64,000 nucleotides of DNA, from contig AP026074.1 of assembly GCA_024349765.1 (NCBI GenBank), positions 806,001-870,000 on the forward strand, written 5' to 3'. Under the pieces are notes generated by a model that had not been told where the DNA came from, did no database searches, and saw only the letters and a list, made by a program, of their open reading frames with translations. Source of the DNA: Streptomyces nigrescens (GTDB taxonomy: Bacteria > Actinomycetota > Actinomycetes > Streptomycetales > Streptomycetaceae). The stretch's first letter is position 1. The number at the start of each line of letters is the position of its first letter. Both the position numbers and the translations under genes were made by a program. Shown piece after piece: positions 28,194-37,288 of the stretch.

Positions 28194-28210
28194 CTCTCAG
28201 CTGAGAGAGG
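28194..28210 (+). promoter_or_regulatory. Ribosome site inside a palindrome
   Basis: CTCTCAGCTGAGAG (28194-28207) is a perfect palindrome that includes the first part of the Shine-Dalgarno sequence GAGAGAGG, six bases from the ATG at 28217. In RNA it could pair with itself or with another copy and hide the ribosome site. Confidence 0.55.
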
Positions 28211-28216
28211 TTTGCA

Positions 28217-30166
28217 ATGGAATCGATTACGGGTTGGTTGGGAGCTCCGGCGGTAGCCCGCGGGGTTCGGCCGGTTGTACCGGCCAGTGGATCTGAGGTG
28301 GCCGCTGTACGGGGGCTTGTGGCCGCGCCGTTCAGTGCGGCCTTCTCCACGGTGACGATCCCGGCGGGCACGACCCCGCTGGCGGTGGCGGTGGCGCCGA
28401 ACGGCAACGTCTACGTCGGCAACGCCAATTCGGCCAATGTGACGGTGATCAGCAGCACCACGAACACCGTCCTGGCCACTGTCCCCGCCGGCTCAGACCC
28501 GGCCATGATTGCGGTGGCGGCGAACGGCAACGTCTACGTCACCAACCAGAGCTCGAACAACGTGACGGTGATCAGCAGCGCCACGAACACCGTCCTGGCC
28601 ACCGTCCCCGTCGGCGGGGGCCCGTTCGCGCTGGCGGTGGCGCCGAACGGCAACGTCTACGTCGCCAACAGCACTTCCAACAACGTGACGGTGATCAGCA
28701 GCGCCACGAACACCGTCCTCGCCACCGTCCCCGTCGGCGCGGTCCCGGACGCGGTGGCGGTGGCGGCGAACGGCAACGTCTACGTCGCCAACCGGAACGC
28801 GAACACCGTGACGGTGATCAGCAGCGCCACGAACACCGTCCTGACCACCCTCCCCACCGGTGGTTTCCCGGGCTATGCGGCGGTGGCGCAGAACGGCAAC
28901 GTCTACATCGCCAACCAGACCTCGAACAACGTGACCGTGATCGACAGCGCCACGAACACCGTCGTGGCCACCGTCCCCGCCGGCACGGTCCCGGGGGTGA
29001 TCGCGGTGGCGCAGAACGGCAACGTCTACGTCACCAACACCGTTTCGAACAATGTGACGGTGATCAGCAGCACCACGAACACCGTCCTGGCCACCGTTCC
29101 CACCGGCGGGGGCCCGTTCGGGGTGGCGGTGGCGCCGACCGGCAACGTCTACGTCGGCAACAGCAATTCCAACAACGTGACGGTGATCAGCAGCACCACG
29201 AACACCGTCCTTGCCACCGTCCCCGTCGGCGCGTTCCCGTTCTCGGTGGCGGCGGCGCAGAACAGCAATGTCTACGTCACCAACGCCAATTCGGCCAACG
29301 TGACGGAGATTTCGCCGTTGACGGTGACGACCTCGCCGGCGTCGCCGGTGTGCGGGCAACCGGTGACGTTCAACATTTCCGGGGGGACTCCGAACGGGAC
29401 AGCGGTGGTGAACTTCGGGGATGCCAGCCCCACGGTCACCGTCCCTCTGGACGCCACCGGGAGCGGGCAGACCACCCACACCTACACCGCCGGTTCGTTC
29501 ACCGCGACCGTGAACGGCAACCCCACCACCGTCACCGTGAGCCCCAACCCCACAACGACGGCGCTGTCGGTGACGCCGAACCCCTCCACCTGCGGGCAGA
29601 GCGTGACCGTGTGCGCCACCATCACCCCGGCACCAGGCACCACCTCGGTGCCGACCGGTACGGTCACCTTCACCCTCCCCAACAGCCAGACCCAGGTGGT
29701 CCCCGTCAACGCCTCGGGGCAGGCTTGCTTCACCACCACCGCCCTGACCACCGGCACCCTCACCGCCGCCTACAGCGGTGACAGCTGCTTCACCAGCTCC
29801 ACCACCAGCACCCCCGTCACCGTGAACCCCGCCCCCACAACACTGACCGCGCAGCCAGGCACGATCCGGCTCCGGCTGACCCCGCTGCCCGAGTTCTACA
29901 TCCCCACCCTCAGCGCCACTCTGACGACCACCTCGGGGATGCCGGTGGCCGGTCAGCCGGTGACCTTCACCGCCACCACGCTCTTCGGCCCGGTCAACCT
30001 CGGCACCGCCATCACCGACGCCAACGGCACCGCCACCATCCACAACGCCATCGTCCCCGTCTTCGCCATCGGCACCCCCTTCTACACCGCCACCTTCCCA
30101 GGCAATGCCTGCTACACCGCCGCCACCGCCCACGGCATCCTGCTGTTCATCCCCCTCCCGGGCTGA
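28217..30166 (+). CDS. YVTN beta-propeller protein with Ig-like C-terminal domains
   Basis: 649 residues. Residues about 45-380 hold eight blades of 42 residues with the pattern PxxVAVAxNGNVYVxNxxSNNVTVISSxTNTVLATVPVG, the YVTN propeller repeat seen in archaeal S-layer and bacterial surface proteins. Then follow a PKD-like domain with VVNFGDASPTVTV, an Ig-like domain (SVPTGTVTFTLPNSQ, LTAAYSGDSCF) and a last Ig-like domain with GQPVTFTAT. Five Cys occur in the C-terminal part, none in the propeller. There is no typical signal peptide; the N-terminus is MESITGWLGAPAVARG. It shares the Ig signature with the giant protein at 4558-14199 and may play a related surface role. Confidence 0.85.
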   Translation: MESITGWLGAPAVARGVRPVVPASGSEVAAVRGLVAAPFSAAFSTVTIPAGTTPLAVAVAPNGNVYVGNANSANVTVISSTTNTVLATVPAGSDPAMIAVAANGNVYVTNQSSNNVTVISSATNTVLATVPVGGGPFALAVAPNGNVYVANSTSNNVTVISSATNTVLATVPVGAVPDAVAVAANGNVYVANRNANTVTVISSATNTVLTTLPTGGFPGYAAVAQNGNVYIANQTSNNVTVIDSATNTVVATVPAGTVPGVIAVAQNGNVYVTNTVSNNVTVISSTTNTVLATVPTGGGPFGVAVAPTGNVYVGNSNSNNVTVISSTTNTVLATVPVGAFPFSVAAAQNSNVYVTNANSANVTEISPLTVTTSPASPVCGQPVTFNISGGTPNGTAVVNFGDASPTVTVPLDATGSGQTTHTYTAGSFTATVNGNPTTVTVSPNPTTTALSVTPNPSTCGQSVTVCATITPAPGTTSVPTGTVTFTLPNSQTQVVPVNASGQACFTTTALTTGTLTAAYSGDSCFTSSTTSTPVTVNPAPTTLTAQPGTIRLRLTPLPEFYIPTLSATLTTTSGMPVAGQPVTFTATTLFGPVNLGTAITDANGTATIHNAIVPVFAIGTPFYTATFPGNACYTAATAHGILLFIPLPG

Positions 30167-30499
30167 TCTCACCGGCTCCGAAACCCCCACGTCACCTGGT
30201 CTGCTGCGACGGGAGGAACACGCCGTGGCCCAACTGGGCGAGCTGGCAGACCAGTCGAGGGGTTTGGCGACACGTGTGGATTCCGGAGGCGGGGCTCCGG
30301 CCGTGACGGCGGCTCCAGCATCGGCACGGTGATCCAGCAGACCACGGCGCAGGAAGGGCGGCAGAAAAACCCGACTCCGCGCTCGCGAGCTGCGCTTGGA
30401 GGGTGCCCCAGCGACGCTGATGACGGCAACGACGGCGTACATCGGCTACCCAACGGCCACTCTGACAGCACAGCCTTGAGGAGCGGGAGCCCATGCGTA

Positions 30500-30683
30500 G
30501 GAACTCTCCCGACCCTACTGATCCACAGGGGCATCGCGACGACACCTTGATAGCTCTCTCCGTAGTGAGCGGCAAGATCCAGTGCCGTCAGGCCTCCGAC
30601 CGAGGCGCCGAGCGCAAAGGGCGAGATTCCAGGCAGCACCGTGCGCACGAACGCGTGCACGAACTCGGCGTGGTCATGAATTG
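30500..30683 (-). pseudogene. Possible alpha/beta-hydrolase fragment
   Basis: A minus frame reads HAEFVHAFVRTVLPGISPF, ALGASVGGLTALDLAAHYGE and SYQGVVAMPLWIS. GASVGG fits the GxSxG nucleophile elbow of an esterase-type hydrolase. Nothing before or after is preserved. The rest of 30167-30817 shows no gene. Confidence 0.35.
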
Positions 30684-30817
30684 ACCTGCATGATCATGAT
30701 TTGCCGCACAGTCGAGTGGCATGGGAGGCAGCGGCGGGCCACGATGGGTGGCAACTGGAGGTCGCCGTCGGCGTCACCGGGGGTCCAGGCCCAGAGCAAG
30801 AAGGGGTTGGCGTCGCA

Positions 30818-31348
30818 GTGATCGACACGGACGAGCTGGCCAAGCGGAACGCCGGATTCGCCGACGGCGGATCGTTCGCTGACCTCAAGCTCATGCCCAG
30901 TGGCAGTCTGACGGTCATCGGATGCGTCGACCCTCGTGTCGCCCCGTCCGACGTGCTCGGGCTCAAGCTCGGCGAGGCAGCGGCGATCCGCAACGTCGGA
31001 GGGCGGGTCACACCTGCGACACTCCGGACGCTGGAGATGCTCTCGAAGGTCGTCCAGGCCCGCACGGGCGGCCCTCGCTCGGGCCACGTCCACTATGCGG
31101 TCCTGCACCACACCGACTGCGGGATCACGGACCTGGCCGCGTTCCCCGAGCTGCTGGCCGATTACTTCGAAGTTCCGGCCGGAGACCTGGACGCCAAGGC
31201 GGTCACCGACCCGGTCGCCGCCGTCCGCGTCGACGTCGAGATCCTCAAGGGGAAGCTTCCGGCCGGAGTCTTCGTCTCAGGGCTCGTGTACGACGTGGCC
31301 ACCGGGCTCATCGATGTCGTCGTCCCGCCCGCGCGAGTGGAAGCATGA
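30818..31348 (+). CDS. Beta-class carbonic anhydrase-like protein
   Basis: 176 residues from GTG 30818, chosen because the family homology starts at IDTDELAKRNAGFA and AAGGGG lies upstream; a start at 30701 is possible. Zinc ligands of the beta class are present: Cys36 with Asp38-Arg40 in VIGCVDPRV, and His98 with Cys101 in LHHTDCGITD. IRNVGGRVTPATLRTLE is the usual active-site helix region. It should interconvert CO2 and bicarbonate in the cytoplasm, though several streptomycete proteins of this short type have not been tested. It stands alone upstream of the MBL-fold gene. Confidence 0.88.
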   Translation: MIDTDELAKRNAGFADGGSFADLKLMPSGSLTVIGCVDPRVAPSDVLGLKLGEAAAIRNVGGRVTPATLRTLEMLSKVVQARTGGPRSGHVHYAVLHHTDCGITDLAAFPELLADYFEVPAGDLDAKAVTDPVAAVRVDVEILKGKLPAGVFVSGLVYDVATGLIDVVVPPARVEA

Positions 31349-31450
31349 CACCGCGCGGCGCCTGCGACCGGTCCGACCGCCGTGGGCCTGCGGCCTGTAC
31401 CGGGATCTGCTTCCCCGGCCGGTCGTATCGGCGGGGAGGCGCTTTCTAGC

Positions 31451-32521
31451 ATGTGCGACGATCACGGGCGCTCGGCGGCCGAGGCAGCGTGGTCAGCGCC
31501 TCGCGTCGCGGAGGGACCGGCTGTTGACCCGGTGACGCTGCCCGAGGTCGACGAGGTCAGGGTCACGACGATGGTCGACAACACCTTCGACGCCCTGCTG
31601 GCCTCTACCGAAGGCGTCACCCGGGCGTCGATCGGTGCTGGGCGGACCGCCGCGCGGCAGTTCGCCGGCGGCGAGGCCCTCGCGGGGCTGCGTGCCGAGC
31701 ACGGCTTCTCCGCCCTGGTCACCGTCCAGAGTGGGAACGCGAGCAGCACGCTGCTGTTCGATACCGGCGCGTCGCCGGACGGGCTGGCGGTGAACGCCGA
31801 CCGTCTGGGCGTCGATGTCGGCGGCCTGCAGGGCGTCGTACTCAGCCACGGACACTTCGACCACGCGGGCGGCTTCGACGGCCTGGCCCGGCTGCGCGGG
31901 CGCTCCGGCCTGCCGCTGACCGTCCATCCCGCGGTCTGGACCCGCCGCCGCCTGGCACTACCCGCCGGCCAGGGTCTGGAGATGCCCACGCTGTCACGGG
32001 GTGCCCTGGAACGCGAAGGGTTCGAGGTGATCGAGCGGCGGCAGCCGTCGCTGCTGGCCGGCGGCATCCTGATCACCGGCGAGGTGGACCGGGTCACCGA
32101 GTTCGAGCACGGCATGCCGCCGGCACACCAAGCCTGGGACGGGAACGGCTGGCGACACGACCCCGCCGTCATCGACGACCAGGCACTCGTCATCAACGTG
32201 CGCAGCCGGGGGCTTGTCATCGTCACCGGGTGCGGTCACGCCGGAGTGGTCAACATCATCCGTCACGCCATGAGGCTGACCGGCGTCAGCAAACTGCTGG
32301 CCCTCATCGGCGGCTTCCATCTGAGCGGCCCCGCCTTCGAGCCGGTCATCGGCCCGACGGTGGCCGCGCTCACCGAACTCGCACCCGAGCTGATTGTCCC
32401 CGGTCACTGCACCGGCTGGCGTGCCCAGCACACCCTCGCCGCAGCTCTCCCGGACGCATGGGTGCAGACCAGTGTCGGAACCACCTACACACTCAGCGCC
32501 CCACAGGCAGGTGATGCCTGA
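31451..32521 (+). CDS. MBL-fold metallohydrolase
   Basis: 356 residues from ATG 31451, which has GGGGAGG upstream. The metal motif VVLSHGHFDHAGGFDGL (HxHxDH) is intact, as is the downstream His in GCGHAGVVNIIRHA and a third metal ligand region in IGGFHLSGP and VPGHCTGWRAQH. The layout resembles the 7,8-dihydropterin-6-methyl-4-(beta-D-ribofuranosyl)-aminobenzene 5'-phosphate synthase-like MBL subgroup, so the substrate is open. The protein is cytoplasmic. It follows the carbonic anhydrase by about 100 bp on the same strand and could share a transcript. Confidence 0.85.
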   Translation: MCDDHGRSAAEAAWSAPRVAEGPAVDPVTLPEVDEVRVTTMVDNTFDALLASTEGVTRASIGAGRTAARQFAGGEALAGLRAEHGFSALVTVQSGNASSTLLFDTGASPDGLAVNADRLGVDVGGLQGVVLSHGHFDHAGGFDGLARLRGRSGLPLTVHPAVWTRRRLALPAGQGLEMPTLSRGALEREGFEVIERRQPSLLAGGILITGEVDRVTEFEHGMPPAHQAWDGNGWRHDPAVIDDQALVINVRSRGLVIVTGCGHAGVVNIIRHAMRLTGVSKLLALIGGFHLSGPAFEPVIGPTVAALTELAPELIVPGHCTGWRAQHTLAAALPDAWVQTSVGTTYTLSAPQAGDA

Positions 32522-32654
32522 TTCCGGCTCAGCAGTCCCGGCTCAACCGGTGTAGCAGGAAGTGCAGCGTCGACGGCACGCGAACGGCCTTCCGGGCGTA
32601 CCTCGGATGGGCGCCCGGGGAGGTGGAAGCTGGCCGGCTGAGCGTTGTCGACGC

Positions 32655-32990
32655 GAGTATCCGGGGCCGTAGTAAGTGCCGAAGGTCCACAAGTTGCCCT
32701 CCGGATCCCGCACCGTGCACGTACGCCGTCGCGCCCGACCCGAACCGGGTCCCATGCGGCGCTTCGAGAACCTCACCGCCGGCGTCGACCACCCGGCGGT
32801 GCACCGCGTCCACCTCGTCACTCACCACGTAGACCGCGCTGGTTCCCGCCCGCATCCGTCCGTGCACGCTGTCCGTGTGCCGGGTCGAACCGCACACCAG
32901 CGCACCCCCGCCAGGCCAGCGCAGCTCGGCGTGCCCGAAATACTGCCTCTTCGCCAGTGCGTGTGCTTCAAGCAGTTTCCTGATCTTCAG
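32655..32990 (-). pseudogene. VOC-family protein, frameshifted
   Basis: One frame reads YFGHAELRWPGGGALVCGS, SAVYVVSDEVDAVHRRVVDA and VLEAPHGTRFGSGATAYV. A second frame supplies the end, VRDPEGNLWTFGTYYGP. This is a bleomycin-resistance-type VOC domain broken by a frameshift near 32710, with no clear start. Confidence 0.7.
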
Positions 32991-33161
32991 CAGGGTGCGT
33001 GCATGGCTGTGCGACTGTGGCCGAAGAGTACGGCGAGGAGTTCCGCAGCCAGGGTGACCCGTAGGTGGAGCACGGTGGCCAGGACCTGGTCGGGGAAGAC
33101 GAGCCAGGGCGGGCAGCCATGTCAGGCCCGCTTCCGAGGCGGGACCTCCGAGGAGCCCGGT

Positions 33162-33190
33162 GCCCGCGGAGCCGGTGCGGCTCCGCGGGC
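33162..33190 (-). terminator. Terminator of the P450 operon
   Basis: A perfect 12-bp GC-rich stem (33162-33173 with 33179-33190) with a 5-base loop lies 28 bp past the ferredoxin stop. Confidence 0.8.
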
Positions 33191-33217
33191 CGCCCCACTG
33201 CTGCCGGACGGAGAGGT

Positions 33218-33418
33218 TCAGGGGGTGTCGTGCACCTGGATGGCGGAGGCCGGGCAGACGGCGGCCGCTTCACGGGTGAGGGCGTGCTGGTCGTGCGGGG
33301 GCTCCGGCTCCAGGACAACGACGATTCCGTCCTCGTCGCGTTGGTCGAAGACCTCGGGGGCGATCAGGACGCACTGTCCGGCGCCGCAGCACTTCTCCTC
33401 GTCGACGGTGATCTTCAT
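33218..33418 (-). CDS. 3Fe-4S ferredoxin of the P450 system
   Basis: 66 residues, the usual length for actinobacterial P450 ferredoxins. Cys10, Cys16 and Cys55 (KCCGAGQC and AVCPASAIQ) are the three cluster ligands, and position 13 of the motif is Ala rather than Cys, as in 3Fe-4S types. It passes electrons from the reductase to the adjacent cytochrome P450. The gene begins 45 bp after the P450 stop and is the last of the three-gene operon. Confidence 0.93.
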   Translation of the reverse strand: MKITVDEEKCCGAGQCVLIAPEVFDQRDEDGIVVVLEPEPPHDQHALTREAAAVCPASAIQVHDTP

Positions 33419-33463
33419 GTGGGGGTCTCCTTCTGTCGGGGGCGTATGTGTGCTGTCGTGCCG

Positions 33464-34684
33464 TCACCAGCGGACGGGGACCTCGCTGAGGCCCCCGACC
33501 AGCAGTCCTTCCAGGCGTTCGAGCTCGGTGGCGGGGATGTCCAGTTCGAGGGAGGGGAGCCTGCGCAGCAGAACTTCGAGGGTGACCTGGAGTTCGGTGC
33601 GGGCCAGGGCCTGGCCCAGGCAGGAGTGGGGTCCCGCGCCGAAGGCCAGGTGGGGGTTGGGAGTGCGGGCCAGGTCCATCTCGGCGGCGTTGTCGAAGGC
33701 GGTCTCGTCCCGGTTCGCCGCGGCCATGGCGCACACCACCGTGGTGCCGTTGGGGAGGACCTCGACCCCGATCTCGACGTCCTCGGTGAGGAAACGCCTC
33801 AGGCCGAACCCGCCGTTGGCATCGAAGCGCAGCGCCTCCTCGACGGTGCTGCGTATCAACGAGGGGTTCTCCAGCAGCCGCTCCCACCGGGTGCGGTCGG
33901 CCAGCAGCATGGCGACCATCTTGCCGATCATGTTGGCCGTCGTCTCGTGTCCGGCCACCAGCAGAGCGACGCCAGTGCTCAGCAGCTCCCCGTCCGTCAG
34001 CGCCTCACCTTCGCCGCTGCTCTCCTCGATCAGGGCGCTGAGCAGGTCGTCGGTGGGCTCGGCGCGTTTGGCGGCGATGTGGCCGGACATGTAGGCCACG
34101 AGTTCGCCGACCGCCGTCTGCCGTTCCTGTGCGGAGTACCGGGTGAGGTTGAGGAAGTTGTCGGACCAGTAGGAGAAGCGGTCCCGGTCCTCGGCGGGCA
34201 CGCCGAGCATGCCGCAGATCACGTAGACCGGCAGCGGGAAGGCGAAGTGCGCCTTGAGGTCGGCGGAGCTGCCGCGCCCGGTCATCTCGTCGAGGAGCTG
34301 GTCCGCGATCGCGGCCATCTGGGGCCGCAGGGCGGCCATGCGCTTGGCGGTCAACCACTTGCCCACCAGCCGGCGCCACCGCTGGTGGTCCTCGCCGTGC
34401 TTGGGCACGGAGAGGGGCGACTCCGAGGTGTCCGCTGCGGCCGACGTGGTGGCTGTCCCCTGTGAATTCCCGGTTCCGCCGAAGAGGTCCTGCCGGGTGA
34501 AGCGGGGGTCCGCCAGCATCTCCCTGACGTCGTCGTAGCGGGTCAGCAGCTTGGCCTGGCTGCCGTCGGGCAGGGTGATGGTGGCCACCGGGCACGTGCC
34601 GCGTAGCTCAGTCCATTCGGCGGCAGGCTCCAGCGCGGTCTCGTAGGCGAACGGGTACTGCAGTATCTGCTCGTTCGGGCTCAT
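33464..34684 (-). CDS. Cytochrome P450
   Basis: 406 residues from ATG 34684. The I-helix oxygen-activation motif AGHETT is at 244-249, the K-helix ExxR at 283-286 (EEALR), and the haem-binding loop FGAGPHSCLGQALAR has Cys355 as thiolate ligand. These are typical of soluble class I bacterial P450s (CYP105/CYP107-like in general look). The substrate cannot be read from sequence. The flanking reductase and ferredoxin make a complete electron chain. TetR operators upstream of the reductase suggest induction by a small molecule, possibly a toxic or foreign compound. Confidence 0.95.
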   Translation of the reverse strand: MSPNEQILQYPFAYETALEPAAEWTELRGTCPVATITLPDGSQAKLLTRYDDVREMLADPRFTRQDLFGGTGNSQGTATTSAAADTSESPLSVPKHGEDHQRWRRLVGKWLTAKRMAALRPQMAAIADQLLDEMTGRGSSADLKAHFAFPLPVYVICGMLGVPAEDRDRFSYWSDNFLNLTRYSAQERQTAVGELVAYMSGHIAAKRAEPTDDLLSALIEESSGEGEALTDGELLSTGVALLVAGHETTANMIGKMVAMLLADRTRWERLLENPSLIRSTVEEALRFDANGGFGLRRFLTEDVEIGVEVLPNGTTVVCAMAAANRDETAFDNAAEMDLARTPNPHLAFGAGPHSCLGQALARTELQVTLEVLLRRLPSLELDIPATELERLEGLLVGGLSEVPVRW

Positions 34685-34819
34685 GTGCTTCTCCTTCACG
34701 GGAATTGACGGGAATCGACGGGGACGGGACGTGGGTGCCGCGTACTGGCGGTGACCTCGCACCCGCTTCCCACGCCTGTCTGTGCGTCTGCGGAGGGCTG
34801 CCGGGCCTGGTGCGGCGGG

Positions 34820-36028
34820 TCATGGTGCGGAGCGGACCGTGGTTGTCGGCTGTCCGTTCCGTGGACCGACGAGGTGCTTTTGGCGCAGCAGCCGGGCCTG
34901 TTTGGGCATGTTCCAGCCCAGGACGCCGGTCACCTCGCCGTTCTCCCGGTACACAGCGACGAAGCGTCCCTGGGCCGGGTCGCCTTCGGCGATGTGGGTC
35001 TCGGCGGCCGGGGTGGGCAGGCCATGCACCTGGAGCTTGGCGTCGTGCTGATCGGTCCAGAAGTAGGGCGTCGGAGTGTAGGGGCGTTCGGCGCCGAGGA
35101 GGTTCGCCGCGACGGCCTGGGCCTGCTCTGTCGCGTTGGTGCGATTCTCCAGGCGCAGCCGCCTGTCCAGCCCTTCGTGATGCCAGGACGCCGTGTCTCC
35201 GACGGCGTAGACACCGGGAGCGGCACGGCAGTAGGCATCGCATTCCACGCCGTCGCCGAGCGCCAGCCCGCTGCCTTCCAGCCATTCGGTGGCCGGCCGC
35301 GCCCCGATCGCCACGACGACCGTGTCGGCGCGCAGGACCTCTCCCGAGGCCAGACGGACCCCGCACACCCTGCCCCCGCTGCCGGTCAGGGCCTCGACAG
35401 CGACCCCGAGGCGCAGATCCGTCCCCCGCTCGGTGTGGAGACGCGTGAGGAAGCCCCCCACTCTGCCGCCGACCTGACTGCCCAGCAGGACGGACCCGAA
35501 GCCCGCGAGCGTGACCTCCACGCCCATGCCACGGGCCGAGGCGGCGATCTCCGCACCCAGCACACCCTCGCCCACCACCACCAGGCGTCGACCGGCCGCC
35601 AGGTCACTGCGCAGCGCCAGCGCGTCGTCGAGGGTGCGCATCACATGCACTCCCGCGAGTTCTTCCTGGTCCGGCAATATTCGGGGGCGCAGCCCGGTGG
35701 CGATGACCAGCGCATCGCCACGCACCACGCGCCCCGTGGCGGTGGTCACCGCACGCTCTACCGCGTCGCACATGACAGCCGGCTCAGCGCGGATGAACTC
35801 CGCCTCCAGCGAGGCGAGATGCTCCTGTGAGCGCAACTGGGTCCGCGACGGTTCCCAGGCGCCGGTCAGCACCTGCTTCGACAACGGCGGGCGGTCATAG
35901 GGGAGATGACGTTCGGCGTCGAGGAGGGTCAGCCTTCCCTCGTAGCCCTGACGGCGCAGTGCCTCCGCTGTCGCCAGGCCGGCCGACGAGCCGCCGACGA
36001 TCACCACCTTGCCGGGGCGGGTCACCAC
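34820..36028 (-). CDS. FAD-dependent ferredoxin reductase
   Basis: 402 residues. Two dinucleotide folds are visible: FAD at KVVIVGGSSAGLATAEAL (residues 7-24) and NAD(P)H at RLVVVGEGVLGAEIAA, plus the FAD-binding GVYAVGDTA motif. The sequence DRPPLSKQVL is characteristic of rhodocoxin/putidaredoxin-type reductases. It accepts electrons from NAD(P)H and reduces the 3Fe-4S ferredoxin. The start is GTG 36028 (a second GTG follows). It is the first gene of the P450 operon, 135 bp ahead of the P450. Confidence 0.92.
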   Translation of the reverse strand: MVTRPGKVVIVGGSSAGLATAEALRRQGYEGRLTLLDAERHLPYDRPPLSKQVLTGAWEPSRTQLRSQEHLASLEAEFIRAEPAVMCDAVERAVTTATGRVVRGDALVIATGLRPRILPDQEELAGVHVMRTLDDALALRSDLAAGRRLVVVGEGVLGAEIAASARGMGVEVTLAGFGSVLLGSQVGGRVGGFLTRLHTERGTDLRLGVAVEALTGSGGRVCGVRLASGEVLRADTVVVAIGARPATEWLEGSGLALGDGVECDAYCRAAPGVYAVGDTASWHHEGLDRRLRLENRTNATEQAQAVAANLLGAERPYTPTPYFWTDQHDAKLQVHGLPTPAAETHIAEGDPAQGRFVAVYRENGEVTGVLGWNMPKQARLLRQKHLVGPRNGQPTTTVRSAP

Positions 36029-36222
36029 GCCTCGTCCGCGGGGTCCACGGAGCCCAGAGGGGAAGCCGCTCCGGGAAAGGGGCCTCGGTCAGTTCGGTTC
36101 CACATGTGAACGCTGCTTTCCTCACTTCATTTCGGCAGGGAACTGTGCGGCACGGCCGACGCGCGACGGCACGGGGTTTCACGGGCCTGGGCGGAAGCCC
36201 GGTGCCGCAACCTCGATTTGTG

Positions 36223-36256
36223 CCCGACATCTGTAGGTTAACCGACAGCTGTCGTA
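36223..36256 (-). promoter_or_regulatory. Promoter of the P450 operon with paired TetR operators
   Basis: Two dyads of the form CGACA-NN-TGTCG lie here: 36225-36236 (one mismatch, TGTAG) and 36243-36254 (perfect), centres 18 bp apart. On the minus strand a -35-like TTGCAA and a -10-like TAACCT flank the upstream dyad, so a bound repressor would block the polymerase. The leader to the reductase start is about 190 bases. Confidence 0.7.
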
Positions 36257-36697
36257 TTGCAAGCGGCTGTGGACCTTGGGGCTGTGTGAGTGGGGGTGGA
36301 TGTGCACGCGGATGCGGCGGGTCCGGCGGCTCGGGGTCCGGAGCTCGCGGCGGCAGGGGAGAGGGGGTCTTGGGGCGCAGTGAATGTGCGTCCCCAAGCC
36401 CCTCTGCGCAGGCTGATGGGCGAGGGCACACATCAGAGGGAGGGCCCCGTGCCGAACGGGCGGGCGCGGAGCCGGTGGTGTCGCCGTGGGAGGGGCGGAG
36501 AGCTGATCGCGGTGCGCGAGGCCGGTGGGGTTACGGCATGAGCGCACGCATCGTTCGCGTGCAACGAGGGGCGCGAGCGGGGTCGCGTAAGGCGGGTCAG
36601 GGAGGGGCGGCGCCAGGCAACGGCGGTCTCATCGCCTCACGGGTGTAGCCCGCTCCGGCGCAGGGTTCTCGGTCGGCGGCCCCTGAGGGCGGGGTGC
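36257..36697. other. Gap between TetR gene and P450 promoter
   Basis: No supported gene; only short antisense-type frames of Arg/Gly-rich composition. Confidence 0.5.
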
Positions 36698-37282
36698 TCA
36701 GGCCGGACGGGCGAGTGACGCGGCGACCAGCTGCGGCCAGATCGCGGTGGCGAAGCGTTCCGGCGTCCCGGGGCAGCCGCGGTGGAGCCAGTCTGCGATG
36801 GTGCCGAGAAGCGCTCCGGAGACAAAGGCGGCCGCGGAGTCCTCCGTACCGCCATCGGGGTCGGTGAGCCGGGCGGAAAGTCTCGGCCGGATGGATTCCG
36901 TCATGCGCTGCAGGAGGTGGTTGATCACCCGGGCGCTGCCATCGGCACCGAGAAGAGCCTCATAGAGCGCGCGATGTTCGGCGACATGGGCGAACACCGC
37001 TGTGAGGGAGGGGGACACGTCCTTCTCCGAGGAATCCCCCGTCACCGAGAGCGCCGAGGTGGCGGAGAGCAACTGGTCGAACATCTCCGTGCATGCCGAG
37101 GCGGCCAGGTCATGCACGTCTGTGTAGTGCTCGTAGAAAGTCGAGCGGTGTACGTCAGCGCGGCCGGTCACGTCGGAGACCGAGATCTGGCTGAGGTCGC
37201 GGTCACCGATCAATTCCAGCAGTGCGGCCTCCATCGCGGTACGGGAGCGGCGGGAGCGGCGGTCACTTTGCTGAGCGGGCAC
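36698..37282 (-). CDS. TetR-family regulator, probable repressor of the P450 operon
   Basis: 194 residues from GTG 37282. The N-terminal HTH is ALLELIGDRDLSQISVSDV with the recognition helix in RADVHRSTFYEHYTDVHDL; the C-terminal ligand domain is helical. Upstream of its own start are two dyads of the same design and spacing as those before the P450 operon (see 37289-37333), so it likely represses itself and the P450 genes until a ligand binds. The -10-like TACAAT lies about six bases before the GTG, so the mRNA may be leaderless. The gene reads in the same direction as, and upstream of, the operon. Confidence 0.9.
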   Translation of the reverse strand: MPAQQSDRRSRRSRTAMEAALLELIGDRDLSQISVSDVTGRADVHRSTFYEHYTDVHDLAASACTEMFDQLLSATSALSVTGDSSEKDVSPSLTAVFAHVAEHRALYEALLGADGSARVINHLLQRMTESIRPRLSARLTDPDGGTEDSAAAFVSGALLGTIADWLHRGCPGTPERFATAIWPQLVAASLARPA

Positions 37283-37288
37283 GGAGTC

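Noticed and set aside
28340-29320. 126-bp direct repeats
   Set aside because: They encode the 42-residue propeller blades of the YVTN protein and are not an independent element.
28493-30442. 649-codon minus-strand frame opposite the YVTN protein
   Set aside because: Composition is Gly/Asp/Val/Arg noise with the repeat period of the real gene; no domain is recognisable.
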